A DNA stretch of 64,000 nucleotides from Helicoverpa zea (Eukaryota > Arthropoda > Insecta > Lepidoptera > Noctuidae): positions 436,501 through 500,500 of the forward strand of contig NC_061456.1 of assembly GCF_022581195.2 (NCBI RefSeq), given 5' to 3'. Shown in pieces: positions 27,704 through 41,114 of this stretch. Both the position numbers and the translations under genes were made by a program. Position 1 is the stretch's first letter. Each line of letters begins with the position of its first letter. Below the pieces are notes generated by a model. It saw nothing but the letters and a program-made list of their open reading frames with translations. It was not told where the DNA came from and ran no database searches.

Positions 27704-28005
27704 CGTCCCATAATTCCCGTGAAACACAATAAAAATCTCCAGAAACACGGTTCAACAATCCTTTTGCACAAAACAACGGTTAGTACAACTGCAACTCAAC
27801 ACTTTCAACGTCCGACGGAAACTTGAAAAACTTTTGTCGGGCGGAAAAAATCCCGGCGCGGGGATAGCACGCGCGCTGCCGACGACGGTCGGCGGAACAC
27901 TGAGGCTGGCGGGCTCGCCTCCTCCCGCAGCGAACGCACCACCAAAACGATCCACTCAGTTACATAGTAAGATCGAAATTTGATCGCAGTTAGAACGCGC
28001 ACTAA
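27704..28005 (-). other. Candidate non-coding first exon of a minus-strand gene (possibly the DIP-like gene)
   Basis: On the minus strand this GC-rich segment ends at a strong donor (GGGACG then GTAAGTTTTG, 27696-27709). A TATAAAATA box lies upstream at 28038-28046. The segment starts near a TTAGT initiator-like sequence (28001-28005), though that is about 40 bp from the TATA box, further than the usual 25-30. The ATGs inside it are followed quickly by stops or by the donor, as expected of a 5' UTR. The next recognised minus-strand acceptor that leads into coding sequence is the DIP exon at 6820, so this could be its first exon. It could also belong to a non-coding RNA. No transcript evidence is available. 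Confidence 0.38.
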
Positions 28006-28190
28006 GACGGCCCGTTGGCTATTTAGACCGAAAAAGGTATTTTATACGCATGCGCGCGGTCGTTCAACCCTTGCAGTGATGCTGCAGGCCTGATGAGCCA
28101 CATTAAGCTGGGTTACGTGGCACGAGTTGTAATGCCGGGTTACCTGTGCTGCGGTGTCGAGCTGGCTGGCGGCTGCAGGGGGTTAAGTGC
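28006..28190 (-). promoter_or_regulatory. GC-rich candidate core promoter with TATA box
   Basis: This segment is much richer in G and C than the kilobases around it and contains CATGCGCGCG and several CTGCAG/GCTGG words. It holds the TATAAAATA motif (minus strand, 28038-28046) upstream of the candidate first exon. Confidence 0.35.
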
Positions 28191-29550
28191 CGTGTTAGTG
28201 GTTTGAGAGACAAAAAATATTCATAGTTTTCAGAACATACCTATAAACGAAAGTAGCAATACATATATTTTATGTCTCACTTTTTTAAATTATTTGTTCT
28301 ACATTGATAAGGAATTGGAATTAAAACAAACAATTATATAATTATTGTGTTTGATTTACTGGTCTCAAACCAGAAAACAAAAATATATACAGCAACTTGC
28401 ACTTTCAGCAAGGATTGTTTTTATTTATGTGAACCAATTTTACTCGTTTACGTTTCAATCTCAAGTACCTACTATTATTTCAACTATTTTGTAAAATAAC
28501 TGTTTGAAAATATTGTCGCAGATCGTAAAACATCTCCAGCTTCCGTTCCAAGACACTTTCTTTCAAGAAGACTATAATAGCTTAAAACAGTACAATATTA
28601 TCTATCCGTCTACCTCCGAGCTATGCAAGACTCATTTAGTAAACAAAAACAAAACACTAACTCTTTGCATAACAACTCACAGTTTATTAACACGGCAGAG
28701 ATCGCCTAGGTACTAGCTGCTAGTAGCTAGAGGCGAGTGCCACGGGCCAGTAGCTAGGCAAGTAACTGGAAGAGAGTAATGCAACGCCTTTTAGAGCCGG
28801 ATTTATGTCCAGTTTAGTTGATAGGGCTTTGCAGATGTTAATGAAGTTTCGTGTAGCAAGGACATCTTGAATGGCTTCTGTTTCTTATGTTAATTAATTA
28901 AACAAAGGAGTTTTTCATATTATTTTTTTACTCCTCCTTTGATATCTACGTCATCTTGGATGGAGCCAATAGGGAGTCAATAGGGAGTCTTCTGATATTT
29001 ATTTTATTTGCATTGGACATCTAGGGCCCGTCAGGGCAAATACATAAGTGTAGGATGCAGTTAGTTAAAAGTTTGTGCTATATATTTTGTTATTTTTGCT
29101 AGTACCTATTACCTTACATTTATGTAAGAAAATTCGATAACGGTGAAGAATAGCAGGATCACTATGTAGACATATCCAAAAATGCAAACTACCGCATATC
29201 ACATCGCCTTTAATTATTTTAATATTACCTAATTTAAATTGTATGACCATAGAGTAAGATCTTAAATTATCCCAGTGTATTGTGGTAATTAAAGTAAGTA
29301 AAACATTATAAGGGATAAAAAATATCTATAGCCTTTAGCAGTATGGCCGGCGGCGATGCCTGCAAGGACTAAGTGACCCGTTTACTGAACCTAGCTTGAA
29401 ATATCCGCTGCCATAAATAAAATATAAGATAAACAGGTTTATCGGCTTCCTGTTAAATAAGCTACGTAAACTTAGTTCATCCTTACTAATATTATAAATA
29501 CTTTCACGCCAAACTTGAACAGATTTTAATGAATTGCACACAGATAATCT

Positions 29551-30462
29551 GGGTCTTTCGTCATCTCGACACACTTAACTTACCACGAATGTGTTCAGTT
29601 GGTGAAACTCAAAATTTTAACATTTATCATGTCGTCAACTCGACACGTCAAGATTTTGATGCGTGTCCAGTTGGTGAAACTTAAATTATTCACTTTTATG
29701 TTTTCACCAAGTCGACACGTTTTAGAATTTAACCCGATTTGAAGCCAAAAGTACAGGCAACTGCATTCATTTTCTGTATCACAAACATCATTTGGCCACT
29801 AAACGTCCGCTTAGCAAACGCTTGAAACGAGAACATGGATTCCCAAACTACTTACTACAAGTACTAGGAAATCATAAGTGCATTGAAGCCAGAAGCATCA
29901 GCAACTTTTAATAATGTTCTACAATAAAATAATGGTATTGAAATCGAATCATTGTATGTCACAAGTACTAGGGTAACAGAACTGAACAGAAGATATCACT
30001 ACGTGATAGTGGTATTACTTAAATATGCTATTTCTTTCTAATGTTGATTTTATTGATCTCTGTAGTTATTATCTTAGTCTAAAAGTAAAATAATTGTGAT
30101 ATTTTTACGATTGCGATTATGAACCTGACTAGCAAACGGAATGGCAGAAGTAGACCATATAGTGAGAAAGAAAACGAACATAGTATGTGAGGAATAATGA
30201 AAAGCGGACGTTCAGAGGCCGATGATGTTTGTGACACAGAAAATGAATGTAGTTGACTGTACTTTTTGCTTGAAATCGGGTTAAATTATAAAACGTGTCG
30301 ACTTGGTGAAAACATAAAAGTGAATAATTTAAGTTTCACCAACTGGACACGCATCAAAATCTTGACGTATCGAGTTGACGACATGATAAATGTTAAAATT
30401 TCGAGTTTCACCAACTGAACACATTCGTGGTGAGTTAAGTGTGTCAAGATGACGAAAGACCC
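29551..30462. mobile_element. Non-autonomous DNA transposon with 262 bp terminal inverted repeats
   Basis: The ends begin GGGTCTTTCGTCATCTCGAC. Arms 29551-29812 and 30202-30462 are inverted copies over about 260 bp with scattered mismatches. A perfect 8 bp duplication, GATAATCT, flanks the element (29543-29550, 30463-30470). The 389 bp core has no open frame of note. Long inverted repeats, GGG termini and an 8 bp duplication would fit a Mutator-like or Merlin-like family; the superfamily cannot be fixed without a partner transposase. Confidence 0.85.
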
Positions 30463-32973
30463 GATAATCTAGATTCTGAGAAAGGTGGCTTTAAACTGCT
30501 TGAATGCCGCTAATTAAAGAATAATAGAAAATTAATTAATCAAACAATTATTAGGCAAACAAGGGGTTAATTCAGGTCAAGGAAGAAGGTCCAATGGGTA
30601 GCGATTGGAATCACATTCAAAGTCTATATTTCTCGTATTTATTGGTATAAAGTCTTGAGATAACGTCTGGTGACTGATGGAAGGACGGATTTCTGCTTCT
30701 TAGTTAAGTTAATACCTAGTATATATTTACTACCAAATATTTTCTTGACGACCTTTCTTATATAACCAGAGCAATATCAAACCAAACATTTTGAAAGTCA
30801 CTCAATCAATTAATATCTCAAAGCGCTTACCAAGAAACTATGAAAAACTACTAAATAAACCACAAGCAAGACGATTGATGTATAAATCGAATCAGGTGTA
30901 TTGTGAGGCCCTGGAGATGAATAAATCTGTGAGTAGCCCGAAGTGTATCCAGCGATATTACCGTTTTGACATTAATTGCTTCTGATTTAGACGCCGCGCC
31001 GCTAAAATGTACCCCCGGGACTGACTGCTGTTATTGTATGGGATTCGGTTGGTTTGCTTCCATGATGGATTTCGATGAGAAATGTACCTAATATATTATT
31101 ATATAAATACATTACGAGTATTTATAATGAGGTTCTGTATGTGTTAATGAATTTTATTTTCTAATCATCAAGACAATGCGTATCTTTTTCCTCTGTAACG
31201 GTTTAAGTGATAAGTATATGGGTAGGTGCTTCTAATATAACGATGACTAAATCATTATTCAGACAACATACCAAAATCTAGAAGCGTTTTATCAATAATC
31301 TTACGAAATAATTATTTCGAAGCTTTATATACATTCCTCAAGGTAATACTCACTCAAAGCCCAGTAATACCTACCTCCAAGTCCCTGAGACTCGCTACAC
31401 TAGTACCAATTCCATCTATTTCAATTTATTCGCCAACGAGCGCCATTTTAGCTACCTCCGTCTAGTAATCGGCGTCTGCTACTGACTTTCATTGACAAAT
31501 TAGATTGATTCTGTATTAATGTAGCGACTAAAATTACCGCGTCCGAACCGTCAAATGTTACCGGTTCGATTCTCGACCAGTTATTTAATATATGATTTTG
31601 ATACGGATGATTGAAATTTGATTGGAACTGGCCCACAGAATGCGCTATGTATTTAGGTTGCTACTGTCAGATTCGTTGAGCGCGGTTTGTTCCAATGTAT
31701 TTGAATATCGAATTTTCTGGAATTGGTAGATAATAATGATATTGTTTTGTTTATTTGTCTCGTTCGGGTTTGAATATTCCTTGAATTGCTGCTAGAACTG
31801 ACCATTATCTCGTTAATACAGGGTTTGTTAGTTGTTAGAGTGATTACTGCATTTAACGTCACAGGAACCAAATAATGTTTATTGGCTGTCAAAGTAAAAA
31901 AAATACCTGGGAGGTTTGAAAGACTAAAACCTGCGTATTTCTTTTTATGTTAGTAAAAATATGAAATTATACTTATTAAACTACACGTTCAAATTTTTTT
32001 TTTTAATCTGCGGAAAATAGTCTGAACTTTCAGTATCATAGTAAACTGAAAGATTGCAATAATGTTGAAAAGTTAAATGTAACTATCGCATCGGTTACAA
32101 GTAGTTCGAGGAAACCGTTTCTTCGCGAAACTTCCACAACATTATGTAAGTAATTATAATAAGCGTTTGCGAGAGACTACCCATTCAATGAAACTAGATT
32201 TATTCTTCCTAGAATATGGGTGTGGTTTCAGTAAGCACTTAAGTTTCGACAGCATCTTTTAAAGGTATCTTTTGGACAACCCGTCAGACGTCATGCTGTA
32301 CATTCCTTGATTGTGAATATTGACGCATTAGTCATGTGCGTCTATCATGAGATGTTGGCGCTCAGCCGCACGCGACTGACACCTGTATCGGAAATGTACC
32401 TTAATCGTCGACAGTCAATAAAAAAAAATAGTAAAGGCACTTACTTACATTATATTTTTCAAAGTCAGTGTGTATCAGTCACTTTTGAAAATCTTCTGAA
32501 ATGCAGTGTACACAGCTATTTCCGTGACTCACAAAGAGCTGTGTTACTAAATCTCTTTTGTTTTTTTCTATTTATGAGTCACAAATTCTAGCACGTACTA
32601 AAATTGGTACATGGAACGATGACTTAAAAGAGCTGATTTGCAAAAGTTTCTTTACTTTTCTATAGCTTTATAAAGGTAATATGTATTTAATTCAAAGGAT
32701 CACATAAACTATATTTAACCTTTTTAAAAGCTCAGGTATTATGCGTAGAGCCTCCAGGCCTTTGGGCTCATTCATTGATCCTTTAAAAAGGCTGAATTGG
32801 CTAGTCATCGCGAACACGTGGCGTATAGAGATGTTTTCTAGTAAAAAGTAATATGGTTTGGAAACTAATAGTAAAATGGTTGTTTGTACCGTTTTATGTA
32901 TATTGAACGGTAAAAAATGACACTTATTTTTTTTCTCAGAATTCAAAAAAAGATGGTACATCTACACTAGATA

Positions 32974-33392
32974 GGTATATCGGGTGTGTCGTTCAAAATC
33001 ACATTAAATGAAATGCTTTAATATACTGGTTAATATATGTCAATTAACACAAAGATAAAAGAAAAATACGTAAAAATAAAAAAAATGTTTTTTTCAAACA
33101 AAGTAAATGGAATAAAAATGTGCAAAAATTAGAACACCATATAAAAGTCAGTCATTACAAACAACTGAAATTCTCCCTTGAAAACTGACAGCTGTCAACT
33201 GATCGAAACATACGATACTCCTAACTTTATCTCTGCTTTACACATGATGTTGTAAATTATAAAAACGAAAAATGACTCCTGTGGTTAAACCACTGAATGG
33301 ATTAGGTTATTTTTTTTATAATTCGTCATAGAATATCATAAAGTATATGCGATATGATTTAATGTGATTGTGATCGACACACCCGATATACC
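32974..33392. mobile_element. Non-autonomous DNA transposon, about 420 bp
   Basis: The two ends are inverted: the left reads GGTATATCGGGTGTGTCG, followed by ATCACATTAAAT a few bases on, and the right read inward gives the same words with about four mismatches over 36 bp. If the true end is TATCGGGTG, a TA lies on each side, as in Tc1/mariner-type MITEs. No coding capacity. Confidence 0.65.
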
Positions 33393-36300
33393 AAGGTAAA
33401 TAATAAATTGTAATAAAATGGTGTGGTAATTTTACTAATAAAATAACTTAATTCTGAAATCAGTTTGATCTTAATTGAATTAAAAAATAAAGGCTTAACT
33501 GGCTAATCAACAACTAACAGTAGCGACCACAAATAAATTACTGTTCGGATTTAAACGTTACGTCAATGGTTCATGGTTGATCCGTCGGTTGGAAACCCAC
33601 AATTGATTCAATACTTAATTATTTTGTGATTGACTATAATGTTACAAAAAAGAAATAGCTTATTTTTATTTATGGGTACTTATTTATATGCTTCACAATT
33701 ATTTAGGAGACAAGCACTGTGTGAAAAAATATATCAATCTGGTTTACAATGTACATAGATAATTATTTAATTTCTCCGTTTAAGTTTATAGAGTACGAGC
33801 GAAGCCGCGGTGCACAAGTAAACTTACCTCTTTATTCTATGACCCACAGGTAACCGCCGATAAGCGGCCGAATACACGAACAGATTAACATGTGTGTTAG
33901 TCAAATAGTTATGTTCTATCCTTTGGTGCTACTCGTATTTCTATGGTCATTTTATTTTTAACTTATGAAAAATGTTAAGGGTATCAAAACTCTTCTATGT
34001 TGTAAAAGTTAACTATATGTTGAAGGTCTTATAATTTATCTATTTAACTTGTAAAGAAAAGTGTAATGCACTCAACATGAACCCTATAGAAACTAGACTA
34101 TTTATATCTGGTGACCAGCTAAAACTTAGTTCAAAATTAAAGTAAAAAGGCGCAGTTAAGTCGGCGAGCTAAGTGTAACATTTTCTTAAGTCGCGAGTTG
34201 AGGGTGAATTTGTCAAGTTTCCCGATTGCACATCGAGTAGTTTGACTTACTTATATGTTTGGACTCAGTTTGTCAGCAACTTGTGAGAAGCCAACGGAAA
34301 TTGGTTTAAAGATGGACTCCCAGATCTAAACGTTAAAGCCTTAGAGGTTTAACCGACTTTGAAGTGACTGAATTAATGATTGACTGTTCGGTTGACTTAG
34401 TGGATGTCATTAGTTAGCGTTTGCAACAAATACTGGTATTGCAAGTAGTTTAATCGCGGGGTCAGTTTATTTGAGGTCACAATTAAAATGCAGCGGTTTT
34501 CCAGGATATTGTTAGTTCAGAAGCAAACCGTTGAACAGATAAATAGCATGGTACGCCTTAGCTATAAAATTTTGTAAATCGGAATACATTATTTTAACTT
34601 CAGGCCTTGAGAAATTAACACTTGAACTATAAAACTGCTTAACTAAACAGTAACTATATCTACAGCATCAGCTAACAAAATATCATATAGAAATCTCAAC
34701 GAAAAACATAGCTACTACACTTCATCCTGTGTTCAAAGAAAAACACGACCACCATTGTAAAAGACAAAGAATATTTTAGATTTCAAAGCTTATTGTCTCA
34801 GCTGTTATCGAACCAGATAGTAAGAAAGTTCGCCGCGTTGCACGTTGGAACAAGTTTTACTCTCACAACGTTTCTTCAGTGCTGTTGCGAGTAGCAAACA
34901 GAACTTCAAACTGCGTGAGTTCTCCGCCTTTTTGCCAACACCCGGGTTTAGCTTAAACACTTTAAAATACTAAAACTAAATAAATAAAGCTGTTTCTTTC
35001 CTGTTTTCTTTCAGGTGAAATGGAATCAAGTTACAACAGATACTTTTTAAGCTCCGGTTAATATTTAAAAACCCCGAAAAGAAATGAAAATATTTTTATA
35101 TTGCAGGTCATGTCTAGAACTGTAGAGCAGTATTTTTATGAGAATAATATTCATCGATATATTAATTTTACTTATATGACCTCTTGAAATAGATGAATAA
35201 AAGCATACTAAATTATGCATTCAGTCTATTAATTGACGCTTAACTATTTATCTAGAGCCATATTCATCATCATTCAAAAGGCCAAGTACAAAAAATAATT
35301 TGATTACCTACAAAATACAATTTTATTTTTGCAACAACCATACAGACAGCAAACACATACACTTACCGTATTAGCGAACTAATGACACAACATATCGTTG
35401 ACTAGTCGTTAGCGTGAGATAAGACGACCAGCCCTGCCGTCAATAGTAATGACCGGCTTCATTGAACACAGGTGAAAAGGGTAACTTTACATTCAAAATC
35501 ATGTTTTCAATAGCTATTTAGAGTATTTTTTGATAGTCATAATGACATATTTTGAGATGGAGGTTCACTTGTTCAGCTTTGAACAGCATGTATATCAAGT
35601 AAGGACATGTATAATGTATGTCCCCGTACAATATCAAGTCGAGCGGCCACGCAGATAATTTGATTACACAAACAAACAATACCCGATCAGATCAAGTAAA
35701 CAGATAAACTTTCCCATCAGTTCCAAGGATTAATCCCGTGTAACCGGTAACCAAACATAATTTATATCTCAAGACAAAAAACACCACAAACTTTGATGAG
35801 TGAACTCAACCCTTCTGCCCGTGACGCTGAAAATTCCTCAAATACACCACATTCAGCACAACTGCATTCAAACTTTCAATCTTATAGCAAACTACATAAA
35901 ACTTTATTTCCCTTGCACATTTTTGGCTCAGCGATTCATATGCTGGTGTGAAACAAAAAACTTTACAACACGAGACGTTTTAAACTTTAACTGCATTTGA
36001 ATAAGGCTACATTTTACTTGAAGTGGCTCGTAGTGTTGTTCGGCGCCGGGATTGCAAACTTCTTGCTTAGCACACTTTTGTTTCGCTGATAGTGGATAAA
36101 TATTATTCGGAACTAGTTTCGGCCAGTTGATTCCAGTTTCAAACTGTTGGTTTTGATTAAAAGTCATTCAGGATGTTTTTAAATTTGTATTTCCGCGCTT
36201 GCAGGATAAAATTAGTTTTATATTAATATTTTGGTTTATGAACATGCAGTTGTTGTTTCCAGTTCCAAAGTTAACATAATGGTACATTATGCGTGTTAAA

Positions 36301-39300
36301 TTCTGAAATGTTCAATTTATGATTTTAATGTTAATTCGGGTTTATCGTTCGTTGACTCGTGACAGTAGCCAGCTAATAAAATACATGAACGCCTCAGCCT
36401 ATCAGCGAACAACACCGCAATTAATATCACTCAACACAAACTACATAATCCGCATTGTTTACGTCCAAACAATTATAATCTATATGCAATAAACTGCTAA
36501 AATGGCCGCCACAATAACAATTGAATCGTAAAGCTGATTATCTAACAGGGTTTGCGGCAGTAAATATTGTTATAATGCACGCTCTATTCCCGGCTTGCAT
36601 ACAATATCCCGGTGACGGGAACAATGCAGTCCCCCGGGATCCCGGTAACGCGGGATGTGGGTATAACTTACTGTTATTAATACGTAACTGAGATTATAAA
36701 GATGCCAATTTTGGTGTATGCGGCGTTGTAAGCGGGACACAATATATTGGAGCATTTGTTAGTTGTGCCTGGAGAATCCTTTGTTGTAACTTTTTCATAT
36801 TGCACTTTATACCTTGTGTTTCATAAAATAATAAGAGAATAAGAACTAAACATGTCTGTATCAAAATACCGTAACATTTTCCTGGAAATTATGTAATCTC
36901 ATGTCTTTAGTGTTTATGTACAGAGACAAATATAGCAGGAATCTGTCAATAAATAAATATGAAATTATTAGTACAAAACAAATGACAAACTTTTCTGACA
37001 CTCAAACAAAGAGATTTGTACAATTTTATTTATCGAATGTTTTACGATATTCAAAGTTGTATTTTTACGAAGATCTGAAACAAATAAATCCGAGTTATCA
37101 TGGCTACTATTGAAGATACCTATGAATTGATAATTCCCAGACAACCGTGGGAATGAAACAGATTATATTTTATAGAAATAAAATAACAACACAAAAGCTC
37201 TTCTCGGTATTATAGATGAAAAATAAAGAGATATTATAGATGAATAATAAGACCATTGAATGGAAATCTTTTGGACTGCTATTTTAGTTCTTTTTTTTAT
37301 TATATTCGAAGTTTAAACCTTCTTGTCTATTGAAAAGCTGGATTCCTTTGATGATCGAAAGATACGAACGAAAGAAAAGTCTTAGAAGAATGTACCGCTG
37401 TTGGTTATCTTTTTTATGGCTATCTTGTTAAAAGACTATACATTGAATGTAACTATGGTTTAGATTTGAGGGTTATAAAATATAAATGGATAACGAAAAA
37501 GTATTAAGTAAGATTTAAAAAATATCGTTTATGGTTTTACGACTACACAGGACTCAATTTTTGTTCTCGTGGTTGAAAAATATAATCTAGAAACATGACA
37601 TTCATTCAGACAGATTATTCTGAAAACAAAATTAACTTAAAAATAAAATAAGTTAATCAAAACAACCCCTAACAAAAGTTGCATTTCAACATTATAACTT
37701 TACACAGCAGCATTTAAGTTACTTTTGCAAAAAACGGGTTTAATCACCATAACCAATACCATAACAACTTTCAACACAACACCTAAACTTTCACAATTTG
37801 GAAAGTAAAAAGTATAAAACTCAGTGAGTGCAGTCCCCGGTTTACAAAGCCGTTGCAAAGGTCCCCACTGGGGCAAGTTCTAAAGCGCGTCGCGAAGGTG
37901 CGCGATACCGATCGCTTGTCGAAACCTGCAGAGTTACGTCCTCCGCACTCCTGAGGAATGAATGGGACTTCAGGTTGTTGGGACAAAGTGGCTCGTTGTT
38001 CTGTTCATGTTTTTAAGCTAGGTGTTCTTTGGGACTAGATAGGTCAAATAAAGAAATGGTTTAATGGTGTAGAATAAAGTCAGAAGTTTTTTTCTTTGGT
38101 CCATCGGTGGAGAAAAAAACTATGAAAATGTATGCAGCCTTAAATACACTTTGTCCATATGTTTATTCATAAATATTTTACATCAACCTGATAATGAACA
38201 GTTATACTGTTTATAAGTATATAAATAACACTTACAACACCTATATTTTATTCAGTTTACACAAAAGCTAAAAAAATACAAAACACCGACCCACGCCGCA
38301 CAAACAAAATTGCTTACAAAATTTAACTAAAAGTGCATAAAATAACCTGACTACAAACTGAAGACACAGATATGCAAAACTGTACAACGTTATTTACATA
38401 ATCCATGGCAAGAAGCCGACCGCCGACGTGTGCCCCTTGTAAATAGAATAAAACCCATTTATCCTGGGGCTAAATGTGCCCCGATGGATAAGGCTGGAAT
38501 TACGCCGACCTGGGTTCTGGTTTCGGCCTAAATATGGTTTCGGCTGAAATTCTAACATCACTATTTTAGGTCAATTTGTGTTGACTAATAATTTTATATG
38601 TACCTAAAGCTCGTTCAAAGTTATGATAACATATACATAGGTATGTATCGATGTCTGTCTTTATGATGTTAAGGCTACACGTCGCTTGTATTTTACTTGT
38701 TTTTAACCATGCAGCAAATTTATATTATTACATATTATATGTTACCCATACTTAAATAATATGTCAAATCTTCAACAATACCTATTGAATATGAGAATGT
38801 ACTGATTCAGTAAGAGTTTATTATGACTCCGTTTTTTTTCTCAGTTTCTTTTGATACACAATTGTGCACAGCAGCTTCCATTCGGTTTCGGCTTTCGGCC
38901 TACACACACGTCTTAACTACGAGTATACAGAATCACCATGATGCAAGTTTTTAGGCGCGGACACACTTGCACATTGTTGTCACGCGCACTCGTCTGCACT
39001 TGCTGCCCTGTTTATAATACAAAAAATTCCATGAACATGATCTTTTACATTTTGAATTAAATATGAAATTGTGTGCCTGAGGATGAAGGGAGAAAATGTG
39101 AGATTTTTGTTGAAAGTTGCGTGAGTTCATTTGGAATAGTTTTTAAAAGATACCGCTTTATCTTGTTGTTTTAGGATACACATATAAGAAATGTATAAAA
39201 GTAGTGTAATATGTTTGTTTCTCAGGAAGCACGGTGTTATCTCTCGGGTAGCTGCAAATTTTTAAAATTGACTGATAAATTGCGAATTACATAATTCTCG

Positions 39301-39713
39301 CAAACCCTACACATAATTATTATGATCAAAATCAGTAAAGGGTGTTCTAATTTGGTCAGTAAGGTTAATTCAGTGAAAAGTTAAATCTAGTATTACTTGT
39401 TACTTCTACAAGCACAGTCCGCACTAATTTCTCAAGTCTTGCGTTTTAGGCATAAACTACCTTAGCCATAAAACACTGGGAGCTTAGCCACTAAGTAGTA
39501 TTTCTTAGAAGAAAATGATACTAAGATAGATAAATCTTTAAGAAAATTTCGGTTCAAAGCGCTTTTGCAAGGCCGAATTATCTCATTTGAAGATTTAGTA
39601 TAAAAAATTGTCATAGGCCTCTCAGAAAACCTCACAAAAATTATTTGACTAGACATAAAAACTGTTTGAACGCCTATCAAGGTGAAAAAAGGTCTTACAT
39701 TTCAAATACTTAC

Positions 39714-39893
39714 CTCTTTTTTGGAAATATGGTACCCCTTTAAATGTACTGCATGATGTCGCAAATAGCCAGTACACTCGAGCACACAAGTATCTTTACA
39801 TAAGCTACAACGAGTAGCGAGGCTGGAGCCCAGAGAATTCAATTCCGCGCTAAAATTCAATAATATTGCCAATCGGCGGCTACAACAGCCCAT
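39714..39893 (-). CDS. Candidate first coding exon with a zinc-finger-like Cys/His pattern (unrecognised)
   Basis: The frame starts at an ATG in good insect context (CACAATGG) and stays open for 60 codons to a strong donor (AAAGAG then GTAAGTATTTG, 39706-39713), ending in phase 0. Residues 29-50 read CSLCKDTCVLECTGYLRHHAVH: this gives C-x2-C-x13-H-x3-H, one residue longer than the usual C2H2 spacing. Upstream sequence to about 39970 is GC-richer than its surroundings and could be 5' UTR. I found no matching downstream exon, and reading on into the DIP exon at 6820 would hit a stop, so it is not part of that protein. It may be a chance open frame, a relic, or the start of a separate gene. Confidence 0.22.
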
Positions 39894-41114
39894 TGTGTTT
39901 CCGAAACGTTTTTGTTGTGCGCCGACGGAACGCCGATGACTCTAAACTACGGAACCACTTTCGTGTCGCGTGCGAATTTTTGACGGTCCGAAATTTTTCG
40001 GCTGAATTTTTGAGCCTTTTGTTTTTGACAAAATGTGAAAATATTTTGATGTGAAGTTTTCTAAGGTATTTGATAGGATCATATCCATTTTTTATGACAG
40101 TAAACCAAATATTGAATAATCAATTTATGCAAAAATTCATAAGATTTTAGGGTAAATTTATTTTCTTAAATCTTTAAAAGCTTTTACTATTTACCCTTCA
40201 CGTAGCCTACCTGTCCTATTTCTAACGTTTATAAATAAATCTTATTCATTTCGTAAGCCAATCAGTTTACTTTTCTATACGTGATAGCTCGCTATTTGAA
40301 AACTATAATTATGTATTTACCGACTCTATCGTACACTGTACTTGATTGATAGCCGCATAGACTTTACAACTTTTAGACTTGTCATTGGTTTTATATTTAT
40401 TGACTTATTGTAGCTACTAATTATTGAAATGCATTAGAAAAAAAAATTTAGTTGTTGAGTTTTCAGAAGGCATATTGAGCCCAGGCTCTTTTTGCAAGCG
40501 TTAGCTAGTGTTATCTTATATCAAAACTCTTAAAAGACGAGAACATCAGGAACAGGACATTCAGAAAGACACGGTATTGCTTAAATAAACATCAATAAAA
40601 AGAAACAGTTTTTATATTAAATCGAAATTCTTTTAAAATATAATTAAACACTTAATTTATTTAAACTTTATTTCATAAAAAGATGACACATTATCACTTA
40701 AATATTCTCCAACAAATCTCTCTTATCACTTGAACTTAAATTATCTCCAACCCGAACATCACAAAAACTTGAAATTCTGCCCTGTCTACGTTTACTACGT
40801 TACGTGGTCTACATTTCACAGGAGCGTAATTAAGCGACTGGATTAGTTCGCGCGAGATTAATCTAACGATTTTAGATAGTAAATCACTTAGCATGATTGA
40901 GACGACTTGATTAATATTGAACTTATACAACTATGTATACTATTTGCTTATTTGTATGTTGCTTCAGGTGTGTTTCAGATTCACTGTTTACACTTATCTA
41001 CTTGTGTAAGTATACAAGATAGGTATTGGTTAAATAAGAATTTCCTGGAATAAGATTTAGAACTAAAGGCTTGCAATCAAATAATTATACTTCTCTAAAT
41101 AGGTTGTCTTATTT

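Larger units (their letters stand above)
28191..39713. other. Intergenic or intronic DNA without recognised genes
   Basis: This stretch contains the long-inverted-repeat element at 29551-30462 and the 419 bp element at 32974-33392. I see no coding exon. A GC-rich patch with repeated words lies at 36590-36660. Another at 37825-37990 is open in two frames but resembles no family I know. Confidence 0.5.

Noticed and set aside
27752..28002. Two overlapping open frames in the GC-rich island near 27.9 kb
   Set aside because: One begins at a non-ATG codon and neither has a known motif. The segment is better explained as 5' UTR ending at the donor at 27704.
31550..31580. GGTTCGATTCTCGACC resembling a tRNA T-arm
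   Set aside because: No acceptor stem, D-arm or anticodon arm could be drawn around it.
37783..38016. Open frames on both strands in a GC-richer patch, with TATAAAA at about 37813 on the plus strand
   Set aside because: The plus frame begins at GTG and no initiator lies at the right distance from the TATA word. Neither peptide resembles a known family.
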